From: UBA6120 sp964495145 | GTDB lineage: Bacteria; Bacillota_I; Bacilli_A; RFN20; CAG-826 | Assembly (NCBI GenBank): GCA_964495145.1 | Contig: CAZBUP010000002.1 | Location: 1-54,678 of the forward strand | Reading direction: 5' to 3' | DNA length: 54,678 bases | Shown: in pieces, positions 1 through 8,678 of the stretch | Layout of the letters: each line of letters opens with the position of its first letter | How positions within the stretch are numbered: position 1 is the stretch's first letter | The notes under the pieces: generated by a model | Told to the model about the DNA's origin: nothing | The model's input: only the letters and a program-made list of their open reading frames with translations | Database searches by the model: none | Translations under genes and position numbers: made by a program

Positions 1-1
1 C

Positions 2-460
2 ATCATCGCCCAAGTGGTCGCCGATTGGAACGTGGTTGCCTACGAGCACCAAGGTTACGTCCGCCATTTCGGAAGTTTGAAGCAATACTGCGACTATTCG
101 CTCGAATTATTGAATTATGATATCCGGAAGCGGCTGTTCCTGGAGGATTGGCCGATTTACACGGTCACCCATGACACCCCGCCGGCCAAATACGGCCACC
201 ACGCCCAAATCCGCAACAGCTTCATCGCCAACGGAAGCCGAATCGACGGTAAAGTCGTCAATTCGATCATCTCGCGCAACGTCGTCATCGAAGAAGGGGC
301 CGTCATCAAAAATTCAATCGTATTCACCGATACCAAAATCGGATCCGAGGTCCGTTTGACGCACGCCATCGTCGACAAATACGTCCGCATTCGCGAAGTC
401 AAAGACATCTCCGGGACCGAGCAAGACCCCTTATACGTCCGCCAAGGAGACCGCATTTAG
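2..460 (+). CDS. glgD: GlgD, glucose-1-phosphate adenylyltransferase-like subunit (C-terminal part)
   Basis: The 3' end of a gene that begins before the window; about 152 C-terminal residues are visible and the frame is open to the left edge. The sequence shows the end of the nucleotidyltransferase domain (a YVRHFGSLKQY stretch, then WPIYTVTHDTPPAKYG) followed by a left-handed beta-helix with hexapeptide-like turns (NSFIANGSRIDGKVVNSII, IEEGAVIKNSIV). This combination is typical of GlgD, the non-catalytic or regulatory partner of GlgC in Firmicute glycogen synthesis, which together make ADP-glucose. A catalytic GlgC is the main alternative, but the TVTHDTPPAKY linker favours GlgD. The stop codon TAG shares its last base with the start of glgA, so the two are translationally coupled. 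Confidence 0.85.
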   Translation: MIAQVVADWNVVAYEHQGYVRHFGSLKQYCDYSLELLNYDIRKRLFLEDWPIYTVTHDTPPAKYGHHAQIRNSFIANGSRIDGKVVNSIISRNVVIEEGAVIKNSIVFTDTKIGSEVRLTHAIVDKYVRIREVKDISGTEQDPLYVRQGDRI

Positions 461-1887
461 TGAAAATATTGATGGTTGCCAGCGAAGCCAATCCCTACGC
501 CAAAACCGGCGGTCTCGCCGACGTCGTTTATTCCTTAAGCAAGGAATTGACGATCCAAGGCCACGAGGTGACCATCGTTTTGCCGTATTACCAATCGATC
601 GTCAAGAAGATTAATGGTTCCCTGAAAATGGTCGGCTCGTTTGATTTATACATGTCGTGGCGCAAACAGCACGCCGACTTGTATCGGACTTATCTCGACG
701 GCATCACCTATTATTTCATCGCCAACCCCTATTATTTCAACCGGGAAAACCTGTACGGTTATTATGATGACATCGAACGGTTCGCTTTCTTCACCCTGGC
801 GGTCCGCACCATGATGAAGTACCTTAAATTCAAACCGAAAATCGTCCATATCCACGATTGGCAGGCCGGGATGCTTCCGGTCCTGATCAAGGAACAGAAC
901 CGCGACGATCGCTTTTATGAAGCGATGAGGTTCGTCTTGACGATTCATAACCCGGCTTTCCAAGGCATGTTCGATCCGTTTTTGCTCGGCGATTTCTACG
1001 GATTGCCCGATGCGCTGTACCGCTCGGGCCAAGTCCGCTTCAAAGGGGCGGCCAGCAGCCTGAAAGCGGCCATCGTTTATTGCGACAAGGTGACGACCGT
1101 TTCCCCGACCCATGCCCAGGAGCTGTTGACCGAAGCCGGCGGCCACGACTTGAATCACGTGCTCCAGTATTGCCTTGACGATTATTCGGGCATCCTCAAC
1201 GGCATTGACTACGAGGAATGGAATCCCCAAACCGACGCTTACATTTATAAGAACTTCAGTTACCTCGATTACAAGACCAATAAGAAGATCAATAAAATCC
1301 AGTTGCTGGAAGGATTGGGCCTCGCCAAAGGCGAAGGCCCGCTGTTCGGCCTCGTGTCGCGCCTGACTTGGCAAAAGGGCCTCGACTTGGTGGTGGCCGC
1401 CATTCCCTTCTTGGTCGGCAAGGGCGGAACCCTCGTGATCCTCGGTTCCGGCGAATATGCCGCCGAGCAAGATCTCGTCAAGATGATGGAACGCTACCCG
1501 GGAAAAGTCTACGTCAAGATCGGCTATGACGAGGAGTTGGCCCACCGCATCTACGCTTCGAGCGACTTCTTTTTGATGCCGTCGCTGTTCGAACCGTGCG
1601 GCATCTCGCAGATGATCAGCCTCCGCTACGGAACCTTGCCCCTGGTCCGCCTTGTCGGCGGTCTCAAGGACACGGTCACCCCGTTCACGGGCGCCAACAT
1701 TGACCACGCCAACGGGTATGGTTTTCACGACTATGCGGCTTCGGCCCTCATCGACACCGTGGCCTGGGCCGTCCAAAACTATCAACAAAAGGATATATCC
1801 GACCAATTGATCTACAATGCTTTTAGAAGCCAAAACGACTGGGCGAGTTCGGCCCAGGCCTATTTGAAATTATACGAATCGATTTAG
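460..1887 (+). CDS. glgA: Glycogen synthase (ADP-glucose type)
   Basis: A 475-residue GT5 glycogen synthase, the usual length. It transfers glucose from ADP-glucose to the non-reducing end of a growing alpha-1,4-glucan in the cytoplasm. The ADP-glucose-binding KTGGLADV motif is at residues 15-22, and the C-terminal Rossmann half carries SRLTWQKGLDL and the FEPCGISQMI motif near residue 377. The start is GTG at 460, overlapping the glgD stop by one base (TAGTG), with an AAGGAGA ribosome site about nine bases upstream. It is therefore the next gene of a glgD-glgA operon. No terminator is visible after it; the leuS promoter and T-box follow directly. The branching enzyme and phosphorylase lie elsewhere, at about 44-48 kb. 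Confidence 0.95.
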   Translation: MKILMVASEANPYAKTGGLADVVYSLSKELTIQGHEVTIVLPYYQSIVKKINGSLKMVGSFDLYMSWRKQHADLYRTYLDGITYYFIANPYYFNRENLYGYYDDIERFAFFTLAVRTMMKYLKFKPKIVHIHDWQAGMLPVLIKEQNRDDRFYEAMRFVLTIHNPAFQGMFDPFLLGDFYGLPDALYRSGQVRFKGAASSLKAAIVYCDKVTTVSPTHAQELLTEAGGHDLNHVLQYCLDDYSGILNGIDYEEWNPQTDAYIYKNFSYLDYKTNKKINKIQLLEGLGLAKGEGPLFGLVSRLTWQKGLDLVVAAIPFLVGKGGTLVILGSGEYAAEQDLVKMMERYPGKVYVKIGYDEELAHRIYASSDFFLMPSLFEPCGISQMISLRYGTLPLVRLVGGLKDTVTPFTGANIDHANGYGFHDYAASALIDTVAWAVQNYQQKDISDQLIYNAFRSQNDWASSAQAYLKLYESI

Positions 1888-1904
1888 CGCATTTTGCTAA
1901 AGCG

Positions 1905-1913
1905 TGCTATAAT
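1905..1913 (+). promoter_or_regulatory. leuS promoter, extended -10
   Basis: TGCTATAAT, a perfect -10 (TATAAT at 1908-1913) preceded by the TG of an extended -10. The -35 region is poor (TAGCGC at 1885-1890 with a 17-base spacer). It lies directly upstream of the leuS T-box leader. Confidence 0.7.
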
Positions 1914-2115
1914 CTACCATATGACGGCGTTCGCTAAGAAACGCGCCCCCTAGAGAGCCTTGGCGTGGTGAAACAAGGCAACTGGCGTTTCGTCTCACGA
2001 ACATCCATCCGTCAACGGTCCCCCGATATCGGAAATCAAGCGCACAATCTATTTGTGAATTAAGGTGGTACCGCGCGGCAGCGTCCTTAACCAGGGGCGT
2101 TTTTCTTTTTTTAGG
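1914..2115 (+). promoter_or_regulatory. T-box leader of leuS, specifier CUC
   Basis: The hallmark T-box stretch AAGGTGGTACCGCG is at about 2061-2075, followed by a terminator stem (CGTCCT pairing with AGGGGCG, then a T-run at about 2100-2111). Stem I closes with GACGG (1923-1927) against CCGTC (2009-2013). Its specifier loop lies between the helices GTTCG/CGAAC and AAACGC/GCGTTT. The 3' side of that loop reads CGTCTCA, placing the leucine codon CTC at 1994-1996, one base before the lower helix. Uncharged tRNA-Leu is expected to stabilise the antiterminator. The helices were paired by eye and not folded computationally. Confidence 0.9.
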
Positions 2116-2125
2116 AGGTAAACGA

Positions 2126-4528
2126 ATGATTTACGACTTCATGAACATCGATCGCAAATGGCAGAAACGCTGGGCCGACGGCCAAGTTTTCAAAACCGAC
2201 CTTTACGATTTTTCCAAACCGAAATATTACGTTCTGGACATGTTTCCCTATCCATCGGGCCAGGGTCTTCACGTTGGGCATCCCCGCGGATACCTGGCCA
2301 CCGACATCGTTGCCCGGATGAAACGCATGCAAGGGTATAACGTCTTGCATCCAATGGGATGGGACGCCTTTGGCCTCCCGGCCGAGCAGTACGCGATCAA
2401 AACGGGGCATCATCCGGCCGCCTTTACCAAACGGAACATCGATACCTTCCGGCGCCAAATCCAACAACTGGGCCTTAGTTACGATTGGTCGTTGGAGCTG
2501 GCGACGACCGATCCCGGCTACTACCATTGGACTCAATGGATTTTTTTGAAGCTGTTTGAAAACGGCTTGGCCTATATCGACGAAAAACCAGTCAACTATT
2601 GCCCGGCTTTGGGGACGGTCCTTTCCAACGAGGAAGTGGTTGACGGCAAAAGCGAAGTCGGGGGCTTCCCCGTCATCAAAAAATGGATGAAGCAATGGGT
2701 GTTGAAGATCACGGCTTATGCCGATAAACTCCTGTCCGGGCTTGACGAGCTCAACTGGCCGAACAGCACCGTTTTGATGCAAAAAAACTGGATCGGGCGC
2801 TCCGAGGGAACCGACATCACCTTTAAAGTCCAGGGTAGCGACCGGTCATTCAACGTGTTCACGACCCGGGCCGACACGCTGTTCGGCTGCACGTATTGCT
2901 GCCTGGCTCCGGAACATCCGATGGTGAAGCAGATCACCACGGCGGCGCAACAAGGGCCTGTCGAGGCCTACGTTCAAGCCACCGTCAATAAATCGGATCT
3001 TGAACGGACCGAACTCAACAAAGAGAAAACCGGCGTCTTCACCGGCGCTTATGCCATCAATCCCATCAATCAGGAAGCCGTTCCGATTTGGGTCGCCGAT
3101 TACGTCTTGGCCGGTTACGGCGGCGGGGCGGTCATGGCCGTGCCGGCCCACGACGACCGCGACTACGAATTTGCGACCAAACATCGGCTGCCGATCAAAC
3201 AAGTGGTCGTTGGCGACGTCAGCCAGTCGGCTTATACCGGCGAAGGAAGCCATATCAACTCGGGCTTCATCGATGGCTTAGGCGTGGAAGACGCCAAAAA
3301 GGCCGTTACCGAAGCCTTGGTCCGCCAAGGCGATGGCCAAGCGCGCATTCAATATAAACTGCGCGACTGGTTATTTTCGCGGCAACGGTATTGGGGCGAA
3401 CCGATTCCCATCGTATTTTTAGAAGGAAATAGCCAACCCATGGCTTTGAAGTACGCCGATTTGCCGCTGCTTTTGCCCGAACTCGAAGCCTATAAGCCGA
3501 GTGGCGAAGGCTTGTCACCCTTGGCTAGCGCCAAAGACTGGGTCAATACGACCTATGAGGGGCATCTCGCCCAGCGGGAGACGAACACGATGCCCCAATG
3601 GGCGGGCTCTTGCTGGTATTATCTCCGGTTCATCGACCCGCACAACCCCGATGCGTTCGCCGATCCGGCTTTATTGAAACATTGGCTTCCGGTCGATTTG
3701 TACATCGGCGGGGCCGAGCATGCCGTCTTGCATTTGCTATACGCCCGGTTCTGGCACAAGTTCTTGTACGATCAAGGTCTCGTGTCCACGAGCGAGCCGT
3801 TCAAACGGTTGTTCCACCAAGGGATGATTTTGGGCGACAACGGCGAGAAGATGTCGAAATCCCGCGGCAACGTCGTCAATCCCGACGACATCATCGCCAC
3901 CTTCGGCACCGATTCGTTGCGGCTGTACGAAATGTTCATGGGGCCGCTTGAAGCGACTTTGCCGTGGTCGACGACTGGGTTAGACGGGGCCAAACGCTTC
4001 ATCGACCGGGTGGCCCGCTTGTTGAGCGAACCCGAAGCCGTCGCCTTGCATACCGATGTCAACGACCATCAATTGGATTATATTTATCATTACACCGTCA
4101 AAAAAGTCACGTCCGACATCGATTCGCTGCAACTGAACACCGCCATCTCGCAAATGATGATTTTCGTCAACGAAGCCTATAAAGCTAAAACGTTGTATCG
4201 GCCCTACTTGATTGGTTTCTTGAAACTGTTCAGCGTGTTCTGCCCCCACGTCGGCGAAGAACTTTACGAATTGATGGGCTTCAAGGGTGGCTTGACGCAT
4301 GCGCCTTGGCCGATCCATGAGGAAGCTAAGCTTCGCCGCGACGAGGTGGAAATGGCCATCCAAATCAACGGAAAACTGCGCCAAACGCTCAAAGTAACCG
4401 TCGACGTCGAAGAGGAAACGTTGAAATCATTAGTGCTTGAGGATGCCACCGTGCGTCGCTTCCTCGAGGACAAGCCGATCCGACGCTGGGTCATCGTCAA
4501 AAACAAAATCGTCAATATCGTCATTTAA
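2126..4528 (+). CDS. leuS: Leucyl-tRNA synthetase
   Basis: An 800-residue class Ia synthetase, matching the usual bacterial length of about 800-860. It attaches leucine to tRNA-Leu. The HIGH signature is HVGH at residues 49-52, within the family motif around FPYPSGQGLHVGHPRGY. The CP1 editing domain is present (TRADTLFGCTY and MAVPAHDDRDY), and KMSKS is at residues 575-579. The anticodon-binding helical domain and small C-terminal domain follow. The start ATG has a strong TAGGAGG ribosome site eight to nine bases upstream. The gene stands alone behind a T-box leader and is followed by an intrinsic terminator. Confidence 0.97.
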   Translation: MIYDFMNIDRKWQKRWADGQVFKTDLYDFSKPKYYVLDMFPYPSGQGLHVGHPRGYLATDIVARMKRMQGYNVLHPMGWDAFGLPAEQYAIKTGHHPAAFTKRNIDTFRRQIQQLGLSYDWSLELATTDPGYYHWTQWIFLKLFENGLAYIDEKPVNYCPALGTVLSNEEVVDGKSEVGGFPVIKKWMKQWVLKITAYADKLLSGLDELNWPNSTVLMQKNWIGRSEGTDITFKVQGSDRSFNVFTTRADTLFGCTYCCLAPEHPMVKQITTAAQQGPVEAYVQATVNKSDLERTELNKEKTGVFTGAYAINPINQEAVPIWVADYVLAGYGGGAVMAVPAHDDRDYEFATKHRLPIKQVVVGDVSQSAYTGEGSHINSGFIDGLGVEDAKKAVTEALVRQGDGQARIQYKLRDWLFSRQRYWGEPIPIVFLEGNSQPMALKYADLPLLLPELEAYKPSGEGLSPLASAKDWVNTTYEGHLAQRETNTMPQWAGSCWYYLRFIDPHNPDAFADPALLKHWLPVDLYIGGAEHAVLHLLYARFWHKFLYDQGLVSTSEPFKRLFHQGMILGDNGEKMSKSRGNVVNPDDIIATFGTDSLRLYEMFMGPLEATLPWSTTGLDGAKRFIDRVARLLSEPEAVALHTDVNDHQLDYIYHYTVKKVTSDIDSLQLNTAISQMMIFVNEAYKAKTLYRPYLIGFLKLFSVFCPHVGEELYELMGFKGGLTHAPWPIHEEAKLRRDEVEMAIQINGKLRQTLKVTVDVEEETLKSLVLEDATVRRFLEDKPIRRWVIVKNKIVNIVI

Positions 4529-4545
4529 TCGTCATCGGTCAAAGG

Positions 4546-4580
4546 AAAAGTGGCCACCCGGGCGGGCGGCCACTTTTTTA
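4546..4580. terminator. Bidirectional intrinsic terminator, leuS / lipoprotein gene
   Basis: A 10-bp stem (AAAAGTGGCC at 4546-4555 with GGCCACTTTT at 4568-4577) and a 12-base loop, with T-runs on both strands. It sits between two convergent genes and can end transcripts from both sides. Confidence 0.85.
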
Positions 4581-4599
4581 GTGGACAAGAATCAGAACC

Positions 4600-5721
4600 T
4601 TAGCCCATCTGGGCTTCGGACATATCGAAATAATCATCGAAATCGGTCGGGAAGGTGATGGAAACGGCTTCCGAGAATTTGTTGATTTCGAAGGTAATGG
4701 TCGAATCGACGTCAATGGTGGTGTCGACGTCAACATAAGTATCGACCCATTCAGAGATTTCGGAATCATAGTAGCCGCCGACATATTCTTCTTCGGCGAT
4801 GTCCAAGGTGGCGTCGACTTCAAATTCGAACTTCTTGAGGATGTTCTTGGCGGTGTCGATTTGAACTTCAATCCGAAGAATGTCAAGATCGATCATGTCG
4901 ACGATCATGTTCACCTGTTCGTCAATGATGGCTTGCAGGCTGGCGTCGATGCTGGACGGGAAATCATCGGTCGACATCCGAACGATTTGGAGCATGACCG
5001 ACTCGATCAATTCAGGCAGGTCGTCCTGGGTCAGCGTATAAGTAATGGTGAGGACACCAGCGGAGGCCGTGGCCGTGACGTTGGGAAGCAAAGCCATAAT
5101 CGGCAGCATTTGGCCAATGGCTTCATCGACTTCGGACGATGTTGGAGCAAATCCGGCTTCGGTCATGTCGGGGATTTCAAGATCTTCAACCGAGCCAACC
5201 GGTCCCTTAATCTTGGTCGGGAACTCTTCAGAGGATTCCGCTTCGCCGAATAATGCTTCGACTAGGGACGGAGTCTGGGAAAGATCGAGGTAGGCATATT
5301 CGCCATCATAATAGGCATTGGCTTCTTCGTCGGTCACCGAGATATCGACAAAAGTTTCCTCGGTATCGGCGGCGTGAACAGTGGCTTGGTTGACGGTGAC
5401 GTTCAACGCGGCTTTGGGACTGGCGCCCCACAAGTCGTTGACTTTGACGTTGACGGACCCATCAAGCACGACATCAATATCGGTATCGTAGTATTCGTAT
5501 TCGTTGGCGGCGTAATCCTGGACAACCGATACCGTGGAATCAGCGGTCAAGGTGGCATCGATGGAACCGACGGTCATATTGGTCATATTGGCCATGGCTC
5601 GGATCATTGCGGTATTTGCTTCTTCGGCACCAACCTCGGAAGTTTTGCTACCACCCAAATCGCATGCTGACAATGCACCTAAGGCAAGAATGGTCAGAAT
5701 GTAAGTAAGCGTTTTCTTCAT
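4600..5721 (-). CDS. Acidic secreted lipoprotein of unknown function
   Basis: A 373-residue protein I do not recognise. It begins with a clear lipoprotein signal: charged MKK, a hydrophobic stretch, and the lipobox LSAC with Cys20 as the predicted lipid-modified residue. The mature part is very rich in Asp and Glu, with repeated beta-type segments (for example around VDVDTTIDVDSTITFEIN) and Tyr/Asp patches. The overall impression is a beta-rich, LolA- or LppX-like shell, but I have no motif to support that. The start ATG at 5719-5721 follows AGGAGGA. It is transcribed alone, divergent from coaX and convergent with leuS. Its strong acidity could suit binding of cations or a basic ligand, which is inference only. 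Confidence 0.75.
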   Translation of the reverse strand: MKKTLTYILTILALGALSACDLGGSKTSEVGAEEANTAMIRAMANMTNMTVGSIDATLTADSTVSVVQDYAANEYEYYDTDIDVVLDGSVNVKVNDLWGASPKAALNVTVNQATVHAADTEETFVDISVTDEEANAYYDGEYAYLDLSQTPSLVEALFGEAESSEEFPTKIKGPVGSVEDLEIPDMTEAGFAPTSSEVDEAIGQMLPIMALLPNVTATASAGVLTITYTLTQDDLPELIESVMLQIVRMSTDDFPSSIDASLQAIIDEQVNMIVDMIDLDILRIEVQIDTAKNILKKFEFEVDATLDIAEEEYVGGYYDSEISEWVDTYVDVDTTIDVDSTITFEINKFSEAVSITFPTDFDDYFDMSEAQMG

Positions 5722-5904
5722 GTTTATTCCTCCTATGAAACTTACTTTTTTATATTATGCTGATTTTTAATAAAATACTAGTACCACAACTCGAGTTTCT
5801 TCAACAATGCGTAATTCGTTTTACCGTCGGTGAAATTCGGTTATAATATATAGGAATCCATCAAGCACGATACTTGCGGAAGCAAGATGGTAGCAAGGAG
5901 ATCC
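5722..5904. promoter_or_regulatory. Divergent promoter region, lipoprotein gene / coaX
   Basis: This 183-base gap holds two promoters and no gene. For coaX there is a -10 TATAAT at 5842-5847 with a weak -35 TTTACC at 5820-5825. The leader then carries a small hairpin (CTTGC at 5873-5877 with GCAAG at 5882-5886, GGAA loop). A second GCAAG copy overlaps the coaX ribosome site at 5893-5900. The minus-strand promoter of the lipoprotein gene is less clear; a CATAAT-like -10 lies at about 5753-5759. Confidence 0.6.
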
Positions 5905-6681
5905 ATGATCATCGCATTTGATTTGGGCAATACCGCCCTGACCATCGGTGTTTACGAGCAAGGCCGGCTGAAACATCGTTTTTTTACGACGGCCGATTTG
6001 ACGCGGACGAGCGTCGAATACCGCCTGATTATCCAGTCCTTCATGGAAGCGACTCCGTTTGATTATCAAGATTGCGAAGCCATCGTATTCAGCAGCGTGG
6101 TCCCACCCCTAGCCGCGGTAGTCAAAGAAGCCATCGCCGACTTATTCGCGGCGCCGATCCTGACGGTCGGACGCAAAGCCAAAACCGGGATTGCCCTCCA
6201 CGTCGACCATCCTTCGGAAGTCGGGGCTGACCTTGTCAGCGCCAGCGTCGGGGGCCTATATAAATACCAAGCGCCTCTCGTCATCGCCGATCTTGGCACG
6301 GCCACGAAAATCATCGCCATTGACGCGGGCGGCGCTTTCGTTGGGGTGACGATTGCCCCTGGGCTCATGGTTTCACTCCAAGCTTTGATTGGAAGAGCCT
6401 CACTCTTGCCGGAGGTCGATTTGGAATTGCCGCATCAGGTGATTGGCCGGAATACTAACGACGCCATCAACGGCGGGACTTTATACGGCCACGCCGCCCT
6501 TGTCCAAGGTTTGGCAGCCCAAGTCCAAAAAGAATTGGGAACCGACAAACCGGTCATTTTGACCGGCGGTTACGCCAAGCACGTCAAAAGCCTGTTGCCC
6601 CAGTTCATTTACGATGAAAATTTATTGTTGGACGGTTTATACCAAATCTATTTGAAAAACCGAGGTCTTAAAAATGAATAA
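5905..6681 (+). CDS. coaX: Type III pantothenate kinase
   Basis: A 258-residue CoaX, the usual size. It phosphorylates pantothenate in the first step of CoA synthesis. Family signatures are the N-terminal phosphate-binding DLGNT at residues 6-10, a VGADLVSASVGG stretch near residue 106 and DLGTATK near residue 129, all in the ASKHA (acetate kinase/actin-like) fold. I chose the ATG at 5905 because CAAGGAG lies just upstream; an ATG 18 bases earlier has no good ribosome site and would place extra residues before the conserved MIIAFDLGNT. It overlaps the next gene, an ECF S component likely to import pantothenate, by eight bases. Confidence 0.93.
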   Translation: MIIAFDLGNTALTIGVYEQGRLKHRFFTTADLTRTSVEYRLIIQSFMEATPFDYQDCEAIVFSSVVPPLAAVVKEAIADLFAAPILTVGRKAKTGIALHVDHPSEVGADLVSASVGGLYKYQAPLVIADLGTATKIIAIDAGGAFVGVTIAPGLMVSLQALIGRASLLPEVDLELPHQVIGRNTNDAINGGTLYGHAALVQGLAAQVQKELGTDKPVILTGGYAKHVKSLLPQFIYDENLLLDGLYQIYLKNRGLKNE

Positions 6682-7309
6682 CCCCAAGATTATCCAAATG
6701 TCGATCCATGCCATGTTCATCGGTCTCATGACCTTGATGACCTTCGTGCCCCAAGTCGGCTTTATTTCGCTTTCGCCTTTTGTATCCTTTACCTTGCTCC
6801 ACATTCCCGTGCTGTTCGGGGCCCTTCTTTTCGGTTGGAAAGCCGGGCTCATTTACGGATTCGCTTTTGGCGGATTATCGTTTCTGCGGGCTGTCGTCGC
6901 CCCGGTCAGCTTTCTCGACGTCTACTTTGCCAATCCGCTGATTTCGGTTTTGCCACGCATGGCTTTCGGGTTGGCGGCCGGCTTGATGTTCGATTTGGCC
7001 CGCAAGGTTTCCAAAAACGTCCTTAACAAACTGATTATCGCCGGATCCGGCGTCGTCATGACCCTGCTCCATTCGGTTTTGGTGTTATTATTTTTAGGGC
7101 TGCTCAGCGGTCCGGCCATCGAAGCCTCGGGCGACTTTGCCGGACTGGGATTTGCCACCTATTGGTTATTGATGGGATTCGTCATCTTGACTAATGGTAT
7201 CCCAGAAGCGGTTTTGGCGGGAATTCTCCTGCCGATCTTGGCTTTGGCCCTATCCCGTTATCCCCGTTTCCAATTGATTGCCGACGCTTTTAAGAAAAAG
7301 GAGCATTAA
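6674..7309 (+). CDS. ECF transporter S component, probably pantothenate-specific (PanT-like)
   Basis: A 211-residue, very hydrophobic protein with about five or six predicted membrane segments. It has the typical start of energy-coupling-factor substrate-binding subunits, including the SLSPFVSFTLLHIPVLFGAL stretch and a NPLISVLPR segment seen in the PanT-like group. It would bind a vitamin outside the cell and deliver it through a shared EcfAAT module that is not in this window. Substrate assignment rests mainly on context: the start overlaps coaX, the first kinase of the CoA pathway, by eight bases. Other vitamins cannot be excluded from sequence alone. The pepV ribosome site overlaps its last codons. 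Confidence 0.8.
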   Translation: MNNPKIIQMSIHAMFIGLMTLMTFVPQVGFISLSPFVSFTLLHIPVLFGALLFGWKAGLIYGFAFGGLSFLRAVVAPVSFLDVYFANPLISVLPRMAFGLAAGLMFDLARKVSKNVLNKLIIAGSGVVMTLLHSVLVLLFLGLLSGPAIEASGDFAGLGFATYWLLMGFVILTNGIPEAVLAGILLPILALALSRYPRFQLIADAFKKKEH

Positions 7310-7310
7310 C

Positions 7311-8678
7311 ATGAACTCGAAATTCAACGCATTCAGCCAAAAATACCTCCAAGAAGCCAATTCGATTCTCTCCGATTTTATAAAAATTCCCTCTGTTTAC
7401 GATGAAAAAACCATCGCCGAAGGGCAACCATTCGGCCTCGAGGTCAACCGGGCTCTGCGCTATATCGGGGACCGAGCCGAACGCGATGGCTTCGAAGTGA
7501 GCTACAATGACGGCTACGCGACCGAAATCAGTTTCGGGCACGGACCGTTGATCGGCGTTTACGCCCATGCCGACGTGGTGCCGGTCAGCGGCACATGGAC
7601 CTATCCTCCCTTCAGCGGCACGATCACCGACACGCGCATTTACGGCCGTGGGGCCACCGACGACAAAGGCCCGGCCGTCGCTAGTTACATGGCCATGCGC
7701 TTATTGAAGGATCATGGCTTGATCGATGGTTACCGGGTTCGCCTCGTCATCGGCGGGAACGAAGAACGCGGGAGCGCTTGCCTCCACCATTATTTCCACG
7801 CCCTTAAGAAACCGCACGCCGTGGCCGGGTTCACGCCCGACGGCGAATTTCCGCTCATTTACGGCGAAAAAGGCATTACCAATTATAAAATCGAGGGCCG
7901 GGCTACCTTAGGACCGATTCATCGCATCAAAGCCGGGGTCGTTTCCAATTCGGTGGCCGACCGCGCCGAAGCCGTCCTCGATCGCGACCCTTCGCTTGAA
8001 AAAGCCCTGGCCGCCACCGGATACCATTATTCGATTTCCCACGATGATAAGACGACGACGGTCACAATCCTAGGAAAAGCCGCCCACGGTTCGCTGCCGC
8101 AACTGGGCGTCAATGCCGGCATCCAATTGCTGCAGGTGTTGGGCGACCATTATCAGCTTGAACTGCTCCAACAACTCGCCTATCAATACGTTGAGCCGTT
8201 CGGACGCCATTTGGACGCTTATTATGAATCGGAATTGCTCCATTATTCGACGTATAACGTCGGATTGATCCATTATCAAAATAACCTCTTCTCGATGGTC
8301 GTCAATTTTCGGTATCCGGAAACGGTGTCCGTCAAAGACACGATTAAGCAGATCCAAAAGATTACCCCGCTGCCGATTACCGTCACCATGACCAGCCGCC
8401 ATCTATTGTTCGATCCGCAGTCGGCCATGGTCCAAACCTTGTTGCGGGCTTACCAAGAAGAAAGCGGGGATACCAAAACCGCCATGATGACCATCGGCGG
8501 GGGTACCTACGCCAAAGAAGCCGAGAACATCATCGCTTTCGGGCCCGGCTTCCCCGGCCAGGACGACCATATCCATGATTTCGACGAAAAGATCGACCTA
8601 GCCGATTTCCATCGCAGCATCGCCATCTACGCGCGCGCCATCAACGATTTGGGTCGGTTGTATGCGGCTCAAAAATAA
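7311..8678 (+). CDS. pepV: PepV-type dipeptidase (M20 family)
   Basis: A 455-residue zinc dipeptidase, close to the usual length of about 465. It hydrolyses dipeptides in the cytoplasm. The M20 metal motifs are visible: AHADVVPVSGTW near residue 86 (in place of the usual GHxDVVP), GATDDKGP near residue 114 and GGNEERGS near residue 148, followed by a dimerisation/lid domain and a C-terminal GGGTYAKEAENIIAFGPGFP stretch. The ATG at 7311 follows AAGGAG and lies one base after the preceding stop; an in-frame ATG 33 bases earlier would lie inside the previous gene. The trmB start is inside its 3' end, so the genes are co-translated. Confidence 0.9.
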   Translation: MNSKFNAFSQKYLQEANSILSDFIKIPSVYDEKTIAEGQPFGLEVNRALRYIGDRAERDGFEVSYNDGYATEISFGHGPLIGVYAHADVVPVSGTWTYPPFSGTITDTRIYGRGATDDKGPAVASYMAMRLLKDHGLIDGYRVRLVIGGNEERGSACLHHYFHALKKPHAVAGFTPDGEFPLIYGEKGITNYKIEGRATLGPIHRIKAGVVSNSVADRAEAVLDRDPSLEKALAATGYHYSISHDDKTTTVTILGKAAHGSLPQLGVNAGIQLLQVLGDHYQLELLQQLAYQYVEPFGRHLDAYYESELLHYSTYNVGLIHYQNNLFSMVVNFRYPETVSVKDTIKQIQKITPLPITVTMTSRHLLFDPQSAMVQTLLRAYQEESGDTKTAMMTIGGGTYAKEAENIIAFGPGFPGQDDHIHDFDEKIDLADFHRSIAIYARAINDLGRLYAAQK

